From assembly GCA_020632885.1 (NCBI GenBank), contig JACKEQ010000044.1, positions 1 through 33,810 of the forward strand: DNA of 33,810 nucleotides, in the 5' to 3' direction. The stretch comes from Alphaproteobacteria bacterium. Lineage in GTDB: Bacteria; Myxococcota_A; UBA796; GCA-2862545. Positions 1-7,897 of this stretch are shown here, in pieces. Positions within the stretch are counted from its first letter, which is position 1; every line of letters begins with the position of its first letter. The notes beneath the pieces were generated by a model. That model was given only the letters and a program-made list of their open reading frames with translations, ran no database searches and had not been told where the DNA came from. The translations under genes were made by a program, and so were the position numbers.

Positions 1-27
1 CAGGATGGGTGCGATCAGCTCGACCAT
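1..27 (-). CDS. 5' end of a leftward gene (partial, 9 codons)
   Basis: An ATG at 27 on the minus strand opens a frame running off the left edge: M-V-E-L-I-A-P-I-L. The start of a hydrophobic N-terminus is visible, so a membrane or exported protein is possible, but no family can be named from nine residues. The start is supported by the hexamer TATCGG exactly 6 nt upstream, the same geometry found before five other genes here. No Shine-Dalgarno sequence is visible. The next gene on the same strand ends at 54. Confidence 0.4.
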
Positions 28-33
28 GCCGAC

Positions 34-39
34 CCGATA
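34..39 (-). promoter_or_regulatory. -10-like hexamer TATCGG, 6 nt before start codon
   Basis: TATCGG on the minus strand is followed by GTCGGC and then ATG at 27. A transcript starting about 6-7 nt after the hexamer would begin at the start codon (leaderless). No convincing -35 element was recognised. Inference from recurrence at other starts in the window. Confidence 0.3.
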
Positions 40-53
40 GCCCCTCCCGGCCG

Positions 54-1022
54 TCAGAGCACGTCGTCGGGGTGCACCCAGAGCGTCGCGGTGCCGAACG
101 GCGTGTCCTTCTCGTACGAACGCCAGCCGCCCGGATCGCCGTCGAGGTCCACCCCGAGGTCCCGCGTCGTCCGGCCCACGATGGGGCCGTTCGGGCCGTC
201 GTGGAGCCACGCGTCCGACCGCACGGTGGCCGGCAGACGCCCGTACGCCCCGCACCCGAAGCTGTGCCCGTAGCCCCAGCCCTGTCCGAACAGCCCGACG
301 GACGTGGCGTCGTCCGACCACAGCCACGCGTCCACCGGCCAGCGCTCGGCCATCATGCGCACCCGCGACCACGGTCCACGCCGGTCCGTGCGCCACGCGT
401 GACGTCCTCCCTCCGCCACCAGCGTCGCGAACGCTTCGCCCCCCGGGACCCCGAACAGCTCGGCACCCTCGCGGACCTCCACGGGGTCTCCGTGCTCCTC
501 GGCGAACAGCACGAAGGGGCTCGTGAGCTCGTCCTCCCCCGAGTAGTACCAGTTGTCCACCGCGTGGCGCGGAGCCCAGGTGTCGACCTCGATCATCGCG
601 TTCCCGACAGCCACGCGGAAGGCATCCTCCCGCGTCTCCACCACGTCCAGCGGGAGCCCCGCCGGGAGCCGCACGCCGAGCCCGTCACCCCCGAACCAGG
701 ACGTCTCCACCGGATGGAACGCGAGGTCGTCCCGCTCGAGCCAGAGCACCACGCGCGTCCCGCTGTTCTCCCACATCACGGCGACCTCCGCGAGGGCCTC
801 CACGACCGTGTACGCCGCGTGACCCGAGGAGCTCCAGGGCTCCCCGTAGAGTCGCTCGCCGCCCGGCTGCAGGGAGGCGACGGCGCCCGGTAGCGGCTTC
901 GTACGCTCGTCGTAGGCGTGCGGGGAGACCTCGAGGTGGGCGGTGACGTCCACGTCACCGACGTCCTGTGTGGCTTCGGGCGGCTCACAGGCCGCGAGGA
1001 CGAGGAGGATCCAGGGTCGCAT
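54..1022 (-). CDS. putative lipoprotein of unknown function
   Basis: 322 residues. The start at 1022 is chosen over an ATG 33 nt upstream because GGAGAG lies just before it and because it places a compact lipobox signal at the N-terminus (M-R-P-W-I-L-L-V-L-A-A-C, lipid Cys12). The mature part is acidic and rich in Trp, Gly and Asp, with no transmembrane segment. No catalytic motif was recognised. The Trp/Gly-rich short strands suggest an all-beta extracytoplasmic protein (inference). It lies 68 nt downstream of the retropepsin-like gene on the same strand and may be co-transcribed with it. The surface-anchored lipoprotein assignment rests on the lipobox alone. Confidence 0.75.
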   Translation of the reverse strand: MRPWILLVLAACEPPEATQDVGDVDVTAHLEVSPHAYDERTKPLPGAVASLQPGGERLYGEPWSSSGHAAYTVVEALAEVAVMWENSGTRVVLWLERDDLAFHPVETSWFGGDGLGVRLPAGLPLDVVETREDAFRVAVGNAMIEVDTWAPRHAVDNWYYSGEDELTSPFVLFAEEHGDPVEVREGAELFGVPGGEAFATLVAEGGRHAWRTDRRGPWSRVRMMAERWPVDAWLWSDDATSVGLFGQGWGYGHSFGCGAYGRLPATVRSDAWLHDGPNGPIVGRTTRDLGVDLDGDPGGWRSYEKDTPFGTATLWVHPDDVL

Positions 1023-1090
1023 GGGCTCTCCGGGTTGCCTGGGACCCGACCCCACCCCGAGCCTCCGGTTCGTCCAGGGAACGTCAAGCG

Positions 1091-1522
1091 TCAGATGCGG
1101 TGGATCTCGAGGTCACGCCCGCCCTGGACGGAGAGCCGGACGTCGGCCAGCCAGTCGCGACCGAGGAGCGCGACGACGCGGATGTTGTCGCCGAACCGCG
1201 TGTCGAGGCCGTGATAGCCCACGAGCGCGCTGGCGAAGGCGGGGAACCGGTGGTTGGAGGGGAAGGCGATCTCCCCGTGGAACCGACAGGCCGTGAAGTC
1301 GGGTGCGGGGCCCGGTCGCGACATCTTCAGCGTGCCGACGGGCGGGAGCTTCAGGCGGATGGCGATGTCCTCGTCGATGCCCGACAGCGCTGCCCCCGTG
1401 TCGACGATGGCGTACCCGTGCGCCTCGAACGCGGTGACCTCCTCGGCCGCCACGCTCTGGCGGAGGATCACCGGGACGATGGGTCCCGCCACGGGGTGCA
1501 CGAGCCCTCGGAGCACTGCCAT
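1091..1522 (-). CDS. retropepsin-like aspartyl protease family protein
   Basis: 143 residues. The hallmark is I-V-D-T-G-A-A-L-S (D-T-G-A, the pepsin/retropepsin catalytic Asp motif), followed by the second conserved element of bacterial clan AA proteins, L-L-G-R-D-W-L near the C-terminus. One copy of the motif means a single-lobed enzyme that would need to dimerise, as retropepsins do. There is no signal peptide, so it is probably cytoplasmic. The start at 1522 gives a domain beginning just before the first beta strand. It is preceded by TATGCT 6 nt upstream and no Shine-Dalgarno. A lipoprotein gene follows 68 nt downstream. Family assignment is good; the substrate is unknown. Confidence 0.75.
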   Translation of the reverse strand: MAVLRGLVHPVAGPIVPVILRQSVAAEEVTAFEAHGYAIVDTGAALSGIDEDIAIRLKLPPVGTLKMSRPGPAPDFTACRFHGEIAFPSNHRFPAFASALVGYHGLDTRFGDNIRVVALLGRDWLADVRLSVQGGRDLEIHRI

Positions 1523-1528
1523 GGACGG

Positions 1529-1534
1529 AGCATA
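1529..1534 (-). promoter_or_regulatory. -10-like hexamer TATGCT, 6 nt before start codon
   Basis: On the minus strand TATGCT-CCGTCC-ATG. The same hexamer at the same distance precedes the kinase gene at 27697. Consistent with a leaderless transcript for the retropepsin-like gene. No clear -35 element. Confidence 0.35.
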
Positions 1535-1571
1535 GTCGAAGGGCCGCGGGACGCTGGATGCACCCGTGATG

Positions 1572-2165
1572 TCACCCGGCCAGCCATCCCGTGAGGTTGG
1601 CGCGCGCGCGGTCCTCCAGCCGCTCGTGGAACCAGGGCGAGGCGAAGATCCGCCCGGCCAGCATGCGCTCCACGAAGGCCCGTCGGCCGGTCGCCCAGCC
1701 GGTGGCGCCCACGATGGGCTCCCACTCCGCGCGCACCTGCTCCTCGTACTCCGCGAAGCGCTCGGGCGGCGCGCCGAGGATGGCGAGGTCGCAGTCGACG
1801 AAGAGGGCCGTCTGCGGATCGAGCGCGCGGTCCGCCCCATGGCCCGCGGTGGCCAGGATCAGGCGCTCGACGGGCCCGGGGTCTGGCGTCCCGTCGACCC
1901 ACCGCGCGACGAAGGGCGCGACGAGCGCGGCCGAGCGCGCCTCGTTGTCGTGCGCCCCCGCGACGTAGACGGCATCGTGGAGCACCGCGGCCAGCCAGGG
2001 GGTCACCTCGTCGTCCCAGAACCCGGCGCGGCGCACCTCGTCCCAGCGCTCCACGACCTCCTCCACATGGCGGTAGGTGTGGTACCGACGCGGAGGCTCG
2101 GCGTGGAGCGCGCGGAGCGCGTCGGCCCAACCGGGCCGGAGGGTCAGGCCTTCCGGGGTATGCAT
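1572..2165 (-). CDS. HD-superfamily metal-dependent phosphohydrolase
   Basis: 197 residues, cytoplasmic. The metal-binding signature of the COG4339-type predicted phosphohydrolases is visible: Y-H-T-Y-R-H near residue 30, L-H-D-A-V-Y about 35 residues later, then H-D-N-E followed by R-S-A. Length fits the family (about 200). The physiological substrate of this family is not established as far as I recall. The ATG at 2165 is the first in the frame and the protein starts directly with the first helix. The gene is divergent from a Ser/Thr kinase only 20 bp away. The retropepsin-like gene begins 49 nt downstream but seems to have its own promoter. Confidence 0.85.
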   Translation of the reverse strand: MHTPEGLTLRPGWADALRALHAEPPRRYHTYRHVEEVVERWDEVRRAGFWDDEVTPWLAAVLHDAVYVAGAHDNEARSAALVAPFVARWVDGTPDPGPVERLILATAGHGADRALDPQTALFVDCDLAILGAPPERFAEYEEQVRAEWEPIVGATGWATGRRAFVERMLAGRIFASPWFHERLEDRARANLTGWLAG

Positions 2166-2178
2166 GCGATTCCCGTGG

Positions 2179-2187
2179 GTATACGAT
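2179..2187. promoter_or_regulatory. palindromic GTATAC, possible shared divergent -10
   Basis: The 20-bp gap between divergent genes contains GTATAC, which reads as a -10-like element on both strands (TATACG/TACGAT rightward, TATACC leftward). Rightward, a transcript would start inside the annotated kinase start, favouring the in-frame TTG at 2195; leftward it leaves only a few nt before the ATG at 2165. Inference from sequence only. Confidence 0.3.
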
Positions 2188-3679
2188 GGGGGCGTTGGAA
2201 GAGCAGAGCGCGAACCCCCCAGGCCGCCAGGACGAGTCCAGGCGTTACCGCATCCTCGAAGTGGTCGGGGAAGGCGGCTTCGGAAAGGTGTATCGCGCGC
2301 GTCTGGAGGGAGCCGAGGGCTTCGCGAAGGACGTCGCCATCAAGCTCCTGAGCGACGACGAGGCTCCGGAGATCGTGCTCCAACGGTTCCGCGACGAGTC
2401 GCGGATCCTCGGGCTGGTCCGCGATCGCGCGATCGTCACTGTCGATCCTCCCACGCGCCTCGACGGCCGCTGGGCGGTGGTGATGGAGTTCGTGGACGGC
2501 GTGAACTGCCAGGTGCTGATGAAGCGCTCGCCGCTCCCGCCCCGCACGGCCATGGAGATCGTGCAGGAGGTGGCCCGGGCCCTCGACAACGTCTACAACC
2601 AGGAGGGTCCGGACGGCACGCCGCTCCACCTGGTGCACCGCGACATCAAGCCCGGCAACATCCAGGTCACCCCGTCCGGCACGGTGAAGATCCTCGACTT
2701 CGGCATCGCGCGGGCGGAGTTCCAGGCCCGCGAGTCCAAGACCACCACGCACATCGGCGGCACCTTCGGCTACATCGCGCCCGAGCGCCTCCACGGCGAG
2801 GAGGGCCCGGCGTCGGACGTCTACTCGCTGGGCATCGTGCTCGGCGCCCTGGTCACGGGCCGCCGCTGCACCACCAAGAACCGCACGAAGATCGAGGAGT
2901 GGGTCGCCCAGGACGAGGATCTCGCGAAGGTCTGGGCGCTCTCCAAGCGCATGGCCCACGTCGACCCCGAGGAGCGTCCCAGCGCCCGCGAGGTGGAGGA
3001 CGAGTGCGCGGCCCTGGGGCCGACCCTGCGCGGCGAGCCGCTGCGGCGCTGGGCCGAGCAGAACGTGCAGGCCAAGCCGGACTTCATCGAGGACCACCTC
3101 ATCGGCAACGTGCTCACCGAGACCATGGCCCACGTGCCGATGTTCTCCACCACCGCCGAGCTGCCGATCCACACCCGGCGCACCACGACCATCTCGCGGG
3201 TGCCGTGGGTGATGGGCGGCTTCGCCTTCGTGCTCATCGGGCTCGGTGGGCTGGTCTCGCCGTGGCCTCGGCTTCCTGCTGGCCACCGCAGTTCGGTACC
3301 ACACGCCGCCCCCGGATCATCATCCAGACGCCCCCGGTGGTCCAGGTGCCCGTGCCCACGCCCGTGGCGGTCCCCGAGCTGCCGGGCCGGTGTCGGACCC
3401 GAGCCGGTGGCAGCACCGAGCCGTCGCTGTGGCTCCGGCACCGTGTGCCCCGACGCCCGCGCCGCGTCCGGTGGCCGCGACCTTCCTGGTCTCGTTCGGC
3501 CCCAACCCGGTGGGCGCGAAGATCATCCTGGACGGGCGCAGCCTCCGGGACCAGCCGATCTTCGACAAGGCCATCACCGAGGGGCGCCACACCGTGAATG
3601 GGTTCCCGGACGGGCGGTCGGCCACCCGCTCCATCCGGGTCCGGTGACGAGCCCAAGCGCTACGTCTGGAAGGGGGTGA
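2186..3679 (+). CDS. Ser/Thr protein kinase, TM and PEGA-like C-terminus, frameshifted after ~3250
   Basis: Cytoplasmic Hanks-type kinase domain at residues ~20-285 with all key elements: glycine loop G-E-G-G-F-G-K-V, Lys in V-A-I-K-L-L, catalytic loop H-R-D-I-K-P-G-N (His151-Arg-Asp), D-F-G and A-P-E. It should be active. A hydrophobic segment follows at ~340-355. From about 3250 the frame no longer makes sense, but convincing protein continues in other frames: the second half of the membrane helix, a Val/Pro-rich linker (V-Q-V-P-V-P-T-P), and a PEGA-like repeat (N-P-V-G-A-K-I-I-L-D-G, then E-G-R-H-T-V) at ~3470-3640. The original stop is probably the TGA at 3677-3679, overlapping the next start as GTGA. 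The start could be ATG 2186 or TTG 2195. The C-terminal half as written is not the real protein. Confidence 0.8.
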   Translation: MGALEEQSANPPGRQDESRRYRILEVVGEGGFGKVYRARLEGAEGFAKDVAIKLLSDDEAPEIVLQRFRDESRILGLVRDRAIVTVDPPTRLDGRWAVVMEFVDGVNCQVLMKRSPLPPRTAMEIVQEVARALDNVYNQEGPDGTPLHLVHRDIKPGNIQVTPSGTVKILDFGIARAEFQARESKTTTHIGGTFGYIAPERLHGEEGPASDVYSLGIVLGALVTGRRCTTKNRTKIEEWVAQDEDLAKVWALSKRMAHVDPEERPSAREVEDECAALGPTLRGEPLRRWAEQNVQAKPDFIEDHLIGNVLTETMAHVPMFSTTAELPIHTRRTTTISRVPWVMGGFAFVLIGLGGLVSPWPRLPAGHRSSVPHAAPGSSSRRPRWSRCPCPRPWRSPSCRAGVGPEPVAAPSRRCGSGTVCPDARAASGGRDLPGLVRPQPGGREDHPGRAQPPGPADLRQGHHRGAPHREWVPGRAVGHPLHPGPVTSPSATSGRG

Positions 3680-4716
3680 CGGTGGTCGGTCTTCTACTGA
3701 TCGCGGGACTGGCCCATGCCGGGGACTGCTCCCTGGGCAGCCAGCTCCAGCGGGCCAGACCGCCATCCTCTCGCTCGATCTCGACGGCGGGCAGGCCGCG
3801 CTGGACGAGGCGAAGGAGCGGTTCGCCTGCGGTGCGACGCCCAACGAGGACCTGCGCGCTACTGGCTGCTCGTCGCGGCCACGCGGAGTTCAGTGGGCGG
3901 AGCGAGCGTGGAGGACGCCCTCGTGGCCGCGCGCGCGAGCAACCCGTCCGTCTACCTGAACGCTCGGGCCCGACCTGGAGGCTCGCTGGAAGGTCGCCAA
4001 GAGCCGCGGGGCTCCGCCACGGTCCTGCTCGTCGACCTCCCGAGGGCTGAGTGCAGGTCGACGGCAACATCGCGGATCCCGGTCCATCCGCCGGGCTTCC
4101 GTCGTCGAGGGCGGCCGGGGCGACCATGGATGGGGCCGCGTCGTCCGGGCTTCGTCGGCGACTCCATCCAGCTTCCACCGACCTCCGGCCTGCCGAAGGT
4201 CGTGGCGGTGGCGCCGACCCCGTGCCGGACCGTCAGCCTCGAGCCCGAGGGCCCCCGGCGCCCCGGGAGCCCCGCGAGGCCAGGCTCGTCGGCCTGCACG
4301 CGGCCCTCGGGCTCTCCAGCGCGTTCGGCGAGGTACGGGAACGAGCCGGCACCGCTCTCCCCAGGTGGAGGTCAGGCTGGTCCTGCGTCCCGCGGACGCC
4401 GTCTGGCTGCGCGCGGCCGTGATGGGCGACGTCCTGCTGGGCGGGGCGTGGAGCTACTTCGGCGCGGGCGAGGTGAAGACCCTCCCCTCGGGATCGGCCT
4501 CCCTCGCGGGCGGTGGAATCACGCTCGGCGAGAACCTCGACGTCGGCGCGCTCACCGGGATGCAGCTCCCCGGACGGATCTCGTGCGGGCGTCGGCCGCT
4601 ACCACGTCAACGACCTGCTGGGCGTCGAGCTCCGGCCGGCGTCAACCTCGGCACCCCGGACGACTCAGGATGCGCCTGGAGCCCGCGGCGTCCCTGCACG
4701 CCACGCTCACCTGTGA
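3676..4716 (+). pseudogene. exported protein with beta-rich C-terminus, many frame changes
   Basis: A GTG at 3676 overlaps the kinase stop and opens a clear signal peptide (V-T-V-V-G-L-L-L-I-A-G-L-A-H-A, then G-D-C). Coding continues only by switching frame roughly every 50-150 nt: an alpha-helical stretch (L-D-E-A-K-E-R-F-A-C-G-A-T-P) at ~3756-3857, R-Y-W-L-L-V-A-A at ~3857, L-E-A-R-W-K-V-A-K at ~3970-4010, then an outer-membrane-like Gly-rich part (L-H-A-A-L-G-L-S-S-A-F-G; V-E-V-R-L-V-L-R-P; S-L-A-G-G-G-I-T-L-G) at ~4290-4590 and R-M-R-L-E-P-A-A-S-L-H-A near 4670-4700. The helical repeat followed by a barrel-like tail is typical of envelope proteins, but no family was recognised. Third-position GC bias persists in each piece, so sequencing or assembly indels are as likely as true decay. 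Confidence 0.55.
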
Positions 4717-5842
4717 GGTCCGGTTGCTCTTGATCGGCGCGGCGCTCGCGGGTGCCGCCGACCCCGGATCCTCGTGCGGCGGGCGTGGGACGCGGATCGG
4801 AGCGTTCTGTCACCGAAAGCTCCGTCTGGCTGCAGAGCCCTCGAGCGCGCGTCCTGACGAGACCTGTTCCGGCCGGGGTTCCAGGACGTCGGCAGCCGCA
4901 CGGACCGCATGCGGACGGACCTCGGAATCCGCCAGCCCCTCGCGGCTCCGGGTCCCTCCGCCTCGACCAGCGCGCTCTGGCCGCGGGTCTGCGTGGAGCA
5001 GGCGAGCCTCGAGGCCCAGGCTCAGATCCGCGACGACGTGCTGGACGCCTGGGACGCTGCGGTGCTCGGCGCGAGCTCGCCTCCTCGACGAGGAGGCGGC
5101 GCTGCAGGAGGAGCGGCTGGAGCTCGTCAGGCAGCGCGTGGAAGCCGGCCTTCCCGAGCACGACGAGGTGGCCGACGCGCTCGTGGACCTCGCCTCCGCC
5201 CGGCAGCGGCGGGCCGCCCTGCTGCTCGAGCGCGCCTCGCGGGCCGCGGACCTCCAGGGCCTGGTGGGGGAGGTGGAGCTGCCGGCGGGCCCCCTGGACG
5301 ACGAGGTGCTGCGTCCGCTGCCGCCCGCCCCGTCGCCCACGACGAGCCCGGCGGATCTCCAGGTGGCCGCGGCCGAGCTGGCCCTCCGCGCGCGTCGCGC
5401 GGAGCGCACCCCGTTCTTCGACTGGATCCAGGGCGAGGTGCGCATGCGGCCCGGCGATTCGGCGGCCTTCGGGCTCTCGGCGAGCATCCCGATCCCGACC
5501 TGGCGCTACGCGGACGGCGCGGTCCAGGCGGCGGAGGCGGAGGTGGAGGTCGCCCGTCGCGAGGCCCGGTTGCGCTCCGAGCGCGCGGGCGCGGCGCTGG
5601 AGCGGGCGGAGACGGTGCACACCAGCGCGCTGGAGGCCGTGCAGGCTTCCCGGGAGGCCGTCGACGCGGCCCGGTCGGGCATCGAGCCGCTCCTGGCTCC
5701 CCTGCCTCCCCACGAGCGCCTGGAGGTGCGGTCCAGCGTGCTGCGCCTGGCGCGGCGCCACCTGGACGTGGTGCGGGATGCGCTGGTCGCGCGCAGAGCG
5801 CTGGAGCGTGCGCGGTTGGCCGCCACACTCCCCGTGGATTAG
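4713..5842 (+). pseudogene. TolC-like outer membrane efflux protein, frameshifted in its 5' third
   Basis: From ~5085 to the TAG at 5840-5842 one frame encodes about 250 residues of long heptad-like helices (E-E-A-A-L-Q-E-E-R-L-E-L-V-R-Q-R-V-E-A-G; A-A-E-A-E-V-E-V-A-R-R-E-A) separated by short strands. This is the pattern of outer membrane efflux protein (OEP/TolC) repeats, including the R-V-E-A-G-L turn typical of the first repeat. Upstream, the protein continues in other frames: a hydrophobic N-terminus (L-L-I-G-A-A-L-A-G-A) near 4725-4760, S-V-T-E-S-S-V-W-L-Q at ~4803-4832, and V-E-Q-A-S-L-E-A-Q-A-Q-I-R-D-D-V at ~4994-5040. At least three frame changes are needed. It would form an outer-membrane channel and be last in an operon with the kinase and the exported protein. 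No inner-membrane pump or adaptor is in the window. Confidence 0.6.
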
Positions 5843-5845
5843 GAT
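5840..5845 (+). promoter_or_regulatory. -10-like hexamer TAGGAT, 6 nt before start codon
   Basis: TAGGAT-CCCGGC-ATG, with TTGGCC 18 nt upstream of the hexamer as a possible -35. The hexamer overlaps the TAG stop of the TolC-like gene. Same spacing as five other starts in this window. Confidence 0.35.
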
Positions 5846-5851
5846 CCCGGC

Positions 5852-6040
5852 ATGATCCCCTTCGCCACGATGGATGCCATCGGCACCGGCATCACGGCCA
5901 CCGAAGCGCTGGCCGTCCCGGCCGAGCTCGCGGGCTCCTGGCTCGTGTCCGGTCCGCCCTGGCAGCTCGCCCTGCTCCTCGTGGTCGCGATGTGCCTGCT
6001 GCCGGCGAACCCGTCCCGCGGACGCGCGCGCTCTACTTGA
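5852..6040 (+). CDS. small single-pass membrane protein, hypothetical
   Basis: 62 residues with one strong hydrophobic segment (W-Q-L-A-L-L-L-V-V-A-M-C-L-L-P) near residues 38-52, followed by an Arg-rich tail, which suggests an inner-membrane protein with a cytoplasmic C-terminus. No family recognised. Support for a real gene: a -10-like hexamer at the recurrent 6-nt spacing, position directly after the TolC-like gene, and only an 8-bp convergent overlap with the LysR gene. A chance reading frame cannot be excluded at this length and GC content. Confidence 0.4.
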   Translation: MIPFATMDAIGTGITATEALAVPAELAGSWLVSGPPWQLALLLVVAMCLLPANPSRGRARST

Positions 6041-6905
6041 GCGGCAGGCCCCGGAGCTCCTCCGCGAGCTCCAGGAGAGCCTCCTCCAGCGGGTGATGCG
6101 CCCGCCAGACCAGCCGGAACGCGTCGCGGTGGAGCGGCTGCCCCGGAAGCAGCTCGCGCACGCGTCGGGCGTCGATGTCCGGCTGGATGAAGTACCTCGG
6201 CAGCACGGCCACCCCGTCGCCGGCCAGCACACGCACGCGGATGGCCGCGATGCCGCCCATGTAGGCGTGGTGGGCGAAGGGCCAGGGGCGTCCGTCGGGC
6301 AGGGCGTCGAGGAGGTAGCGGAAGAGCGGGAGGTCCTCCGAGATGTCCACCAGCGTGAGGTCACGGACGTCGTCCGGGCCGTCGACCTCCTGGCTGGTGC
6401 CCACGAAGGCGTAGTCCTCGGCGTGGAGCGTGGCGTAGCGCAGGGTGCCGTCGGCCAGGCGGGACGATGTCACCGTCGCGTCGATCGTGCCGTTCCGCGT
6501 GCGCTCGAGCAGCTCGGGGCTGTCGCCCATGTTGAGGTGGATGCGGCGGTTCGGGCGGGTCAGGCGGAGGTCCGTGAGGGCCGGCGCCAGCCACGACACG
6601 CCGAGCTCGTACCGCGTGCCCACGGTGAGCGTGTAGGGGCGGTTGGCCTCCTCGGTGTTCGCGACACGTCGGCACGCGTCGATGTCCGCGAGGAGCTGCA
6701 TCGCGTGGGGCAGGAGCCGGTGGCCCGGCGCGGTGAGGTGGGCGCGGCGCGTGGTGCGGTCGAAGAGCCGGGTGCCCAGCTCCTCTTCGAGCCTACGGAT
6801 CCGATCGCTGAACGCGCCCGGCGAGAGGCCGACCTGCTTGGCTGCGGCACGAAAGTTGAGGGTGTCCGCCGCCGCCGTGAAGCATCGCAGCGAGTCGAAG
6901 TCCAC
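6033..6905 (-). CDS. LysR-family transcriptional regulator
   Basis: 290 residues, the usual LTTR length. The N-terminal winged helix-turn-helix is clear: F-D-S-L-R-C-F-T-A-A-A-D-T-L-N-F, then A-A-K-Q-V-G-L-S-P-G-A-F-S-D-R-I-R-R-L-E-E-E-L-G and the L-F-D-R wing. A substrate-binding co-inducer domain occupies the rest. The start is taken as GTG 6905 because a strong GGAGGTGA lies 5 nt upstream; a GTG at 6911 inside that site is less likely. The inducer is unknown. The gene is divergent from the pseudokinase gene over an 82-bp region where it could bind, but LTTRs also act in trans, so the target is only a guess. Confidence 0.9.
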   Translation of the reverse strand: MDFDSLRCFTAAADTLNFRAAAKQVGLSPGAFSDRIRRLEEELGTRLFDRTTRRAHLTAPGHRLLPHAMQLLADIDACRRVANTEEANRPYTLTVGTRYELGVSWLAPALTDLRLTRPNRRIHLNMGDSPELLERTRNGTIDATVTSSRLADGTLRYATLHAEDYAFVGTSQEVDGPDDVRDLTLVDISEDLPLFRYLLDALPDGRPWPFAHHAYMGGIAAIRVRVLAGDGVAVLPRYFIQPDIDARRVRELLPGQPLHRDAFRLVWRAHHPLEEALLELAEELRGLPLK

Positions 6906-6987
6906 GTTCACCTCCGGTGCGCCGTCCTGCCGCCCGGTTGGTGTACCATGAGCGGCACCCCAGCGGTCCGCGTGCCCCCGGAGTTCC

Positions 6988-7851
6988 ATGTCCAACAAAG
7001 ACGAGATGATCGGTGGCGTGCTCGCCGGTCGCTACGAGCTGGTCGCCCACATCGAGGAGGGGCGATTCGGGGAGTTCTGGGCTGCGAAGGACCTCAAGAA
7101 GGGCGAAGAGGTGGCGGTGAAGCTGCTGAAGCCCGAGCTCTTCAGCGACCCCGAGGCCTTCAAGCGGTTCGAGCGCGAGGCCGAGCTCCTGTCCGAGCTC
7201 CGGCACCCCAACCTGCTGCGCGTGGTGGACCACGGCCGCACGCCCACCGACGTCCCGTTCGTGATCACGGAGTACCTGCGGGGCCGCCTGCTCTCCGAGG
7301 ACATCAGCGACCTGTCGATGTCGGTGGACGAGGTGACCAACGTGGCCGCCCAGATCGCGGCGGTGCTCTACGCCGCCCACCGCGAGGGCATCGTGCATCG
7401 CGGCATCAACCCGGACGCGATCTTCCTCTGCCAGGTCTACGGCGACAAGCACCACGTGAAGGTGCTCGACTTCGGGCTGGCCCACCTCGACGAGATGTAC
7501 GGCGGCGAGCAGCTCACGCAGGTCGGGCAGCGCCTCGGGCAGGTGGAGTACATGGCGCCGGAGTACATCGAGCACTTCGTGCTGAACGCCAAGACCGACC
7601 TCTACTCGCTGGGCATCCTGATCTTCGAGATGCTCTGTGGCCAGCCGCCGTTCGTCGGCCGTCAGCGCGACGTGATGATGAAGCAGATCAAGGAGAAGCC
7701 CTGGGCTCCCTCCGAGCTCTCGGAGAAGCAGGTGCCGCCCTGGCTCGACCGTCTGGTGGGCGACCTGCTGGCCAAGGACCCGGACGAGCGCCCGGAGTCG
7801 GCGCTCCAGGTGAGCAAGGCGCTGTACGCCCGCCAGTGGCCGCTGGCCTGA
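6988..7851 (+). CDS. Hanks-type pseudokinase (HRD Asp replaced by Gly)
   Basis: 287 residues, a bare cytoplasmic kinase fold with no TM segment or extra domain. The ATP-site Lys (V-A-V-K-L-L), D-F-G and M-A-P-E are present. The glycine loop is weak (E-E-G-R-F-G), and the catalytic loop reads H-R-G-I-N-P-D-A-I at residues 137-145: the catalytic Asp is Gly139, the following Lys is Asn and the metal-binding Asn is Ala. Loss of these three residues predicts no or very low phosphotransfer. It may act as a scaffold, nucleotide sensor or allosteric partner (inference). GGAG lies just before the ATG. The sulfatase-fold gene follows 46 nt downstream, probably in the same operon. Confidence 0.85.
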   Translation: MSNKDEMIGGVLAGRYELVAHIEEGRFGEFWAAKDLKKGEEVAVKLLKPELFSDPEAFKRFEREAELLSELRHPNLLRVVDHGRTPTDVPFVITEYLRGRLLSEDISDLSMSVDEVTNVAAQIAAVLYAAHREGIVHRGINPDAIFLCQVYGDKHHVKVLDFGLAHLDEMYGGEQLTQVGQRLGQVEYMAPEYIEHFVLNAKTDLYSLGILIFEMLCGQPPFVGRQRDVMMKQIKEKPWAPSELSEKQVPPWLDRLVGDLLAKDPDERPESALQVSKALYARQWPLA

Positions 7852-7867
7852 AGGGTTAGGGTGCGCA

Positions 7868-7884
7868 CGGGCCCTCACGGCCCG
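7868..7884 (+). other. GC hairpin between pseudokinase and sulfatase genes
   Basis: CGGGCC, a CTCAC loop and GGCCCG form a perfect 6-bp stem in the 46-nt intergenic region. No U-tract follows, so it is not a standard terminator. It could limit read-through or stabilise an mRNA end. TAGGGT just before it could be a -10 for the downstream gene. Confidence 0.3.
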
Positions 7885-7897
7885 GGAGACACCACCC

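Noticed and set aside
3250..5090. Programmed ribosomal frameshifting
   Set aside because: About twenty shifts in both directions without a repeated slippery motif cannot be programmed; indel errors or decay fit better.
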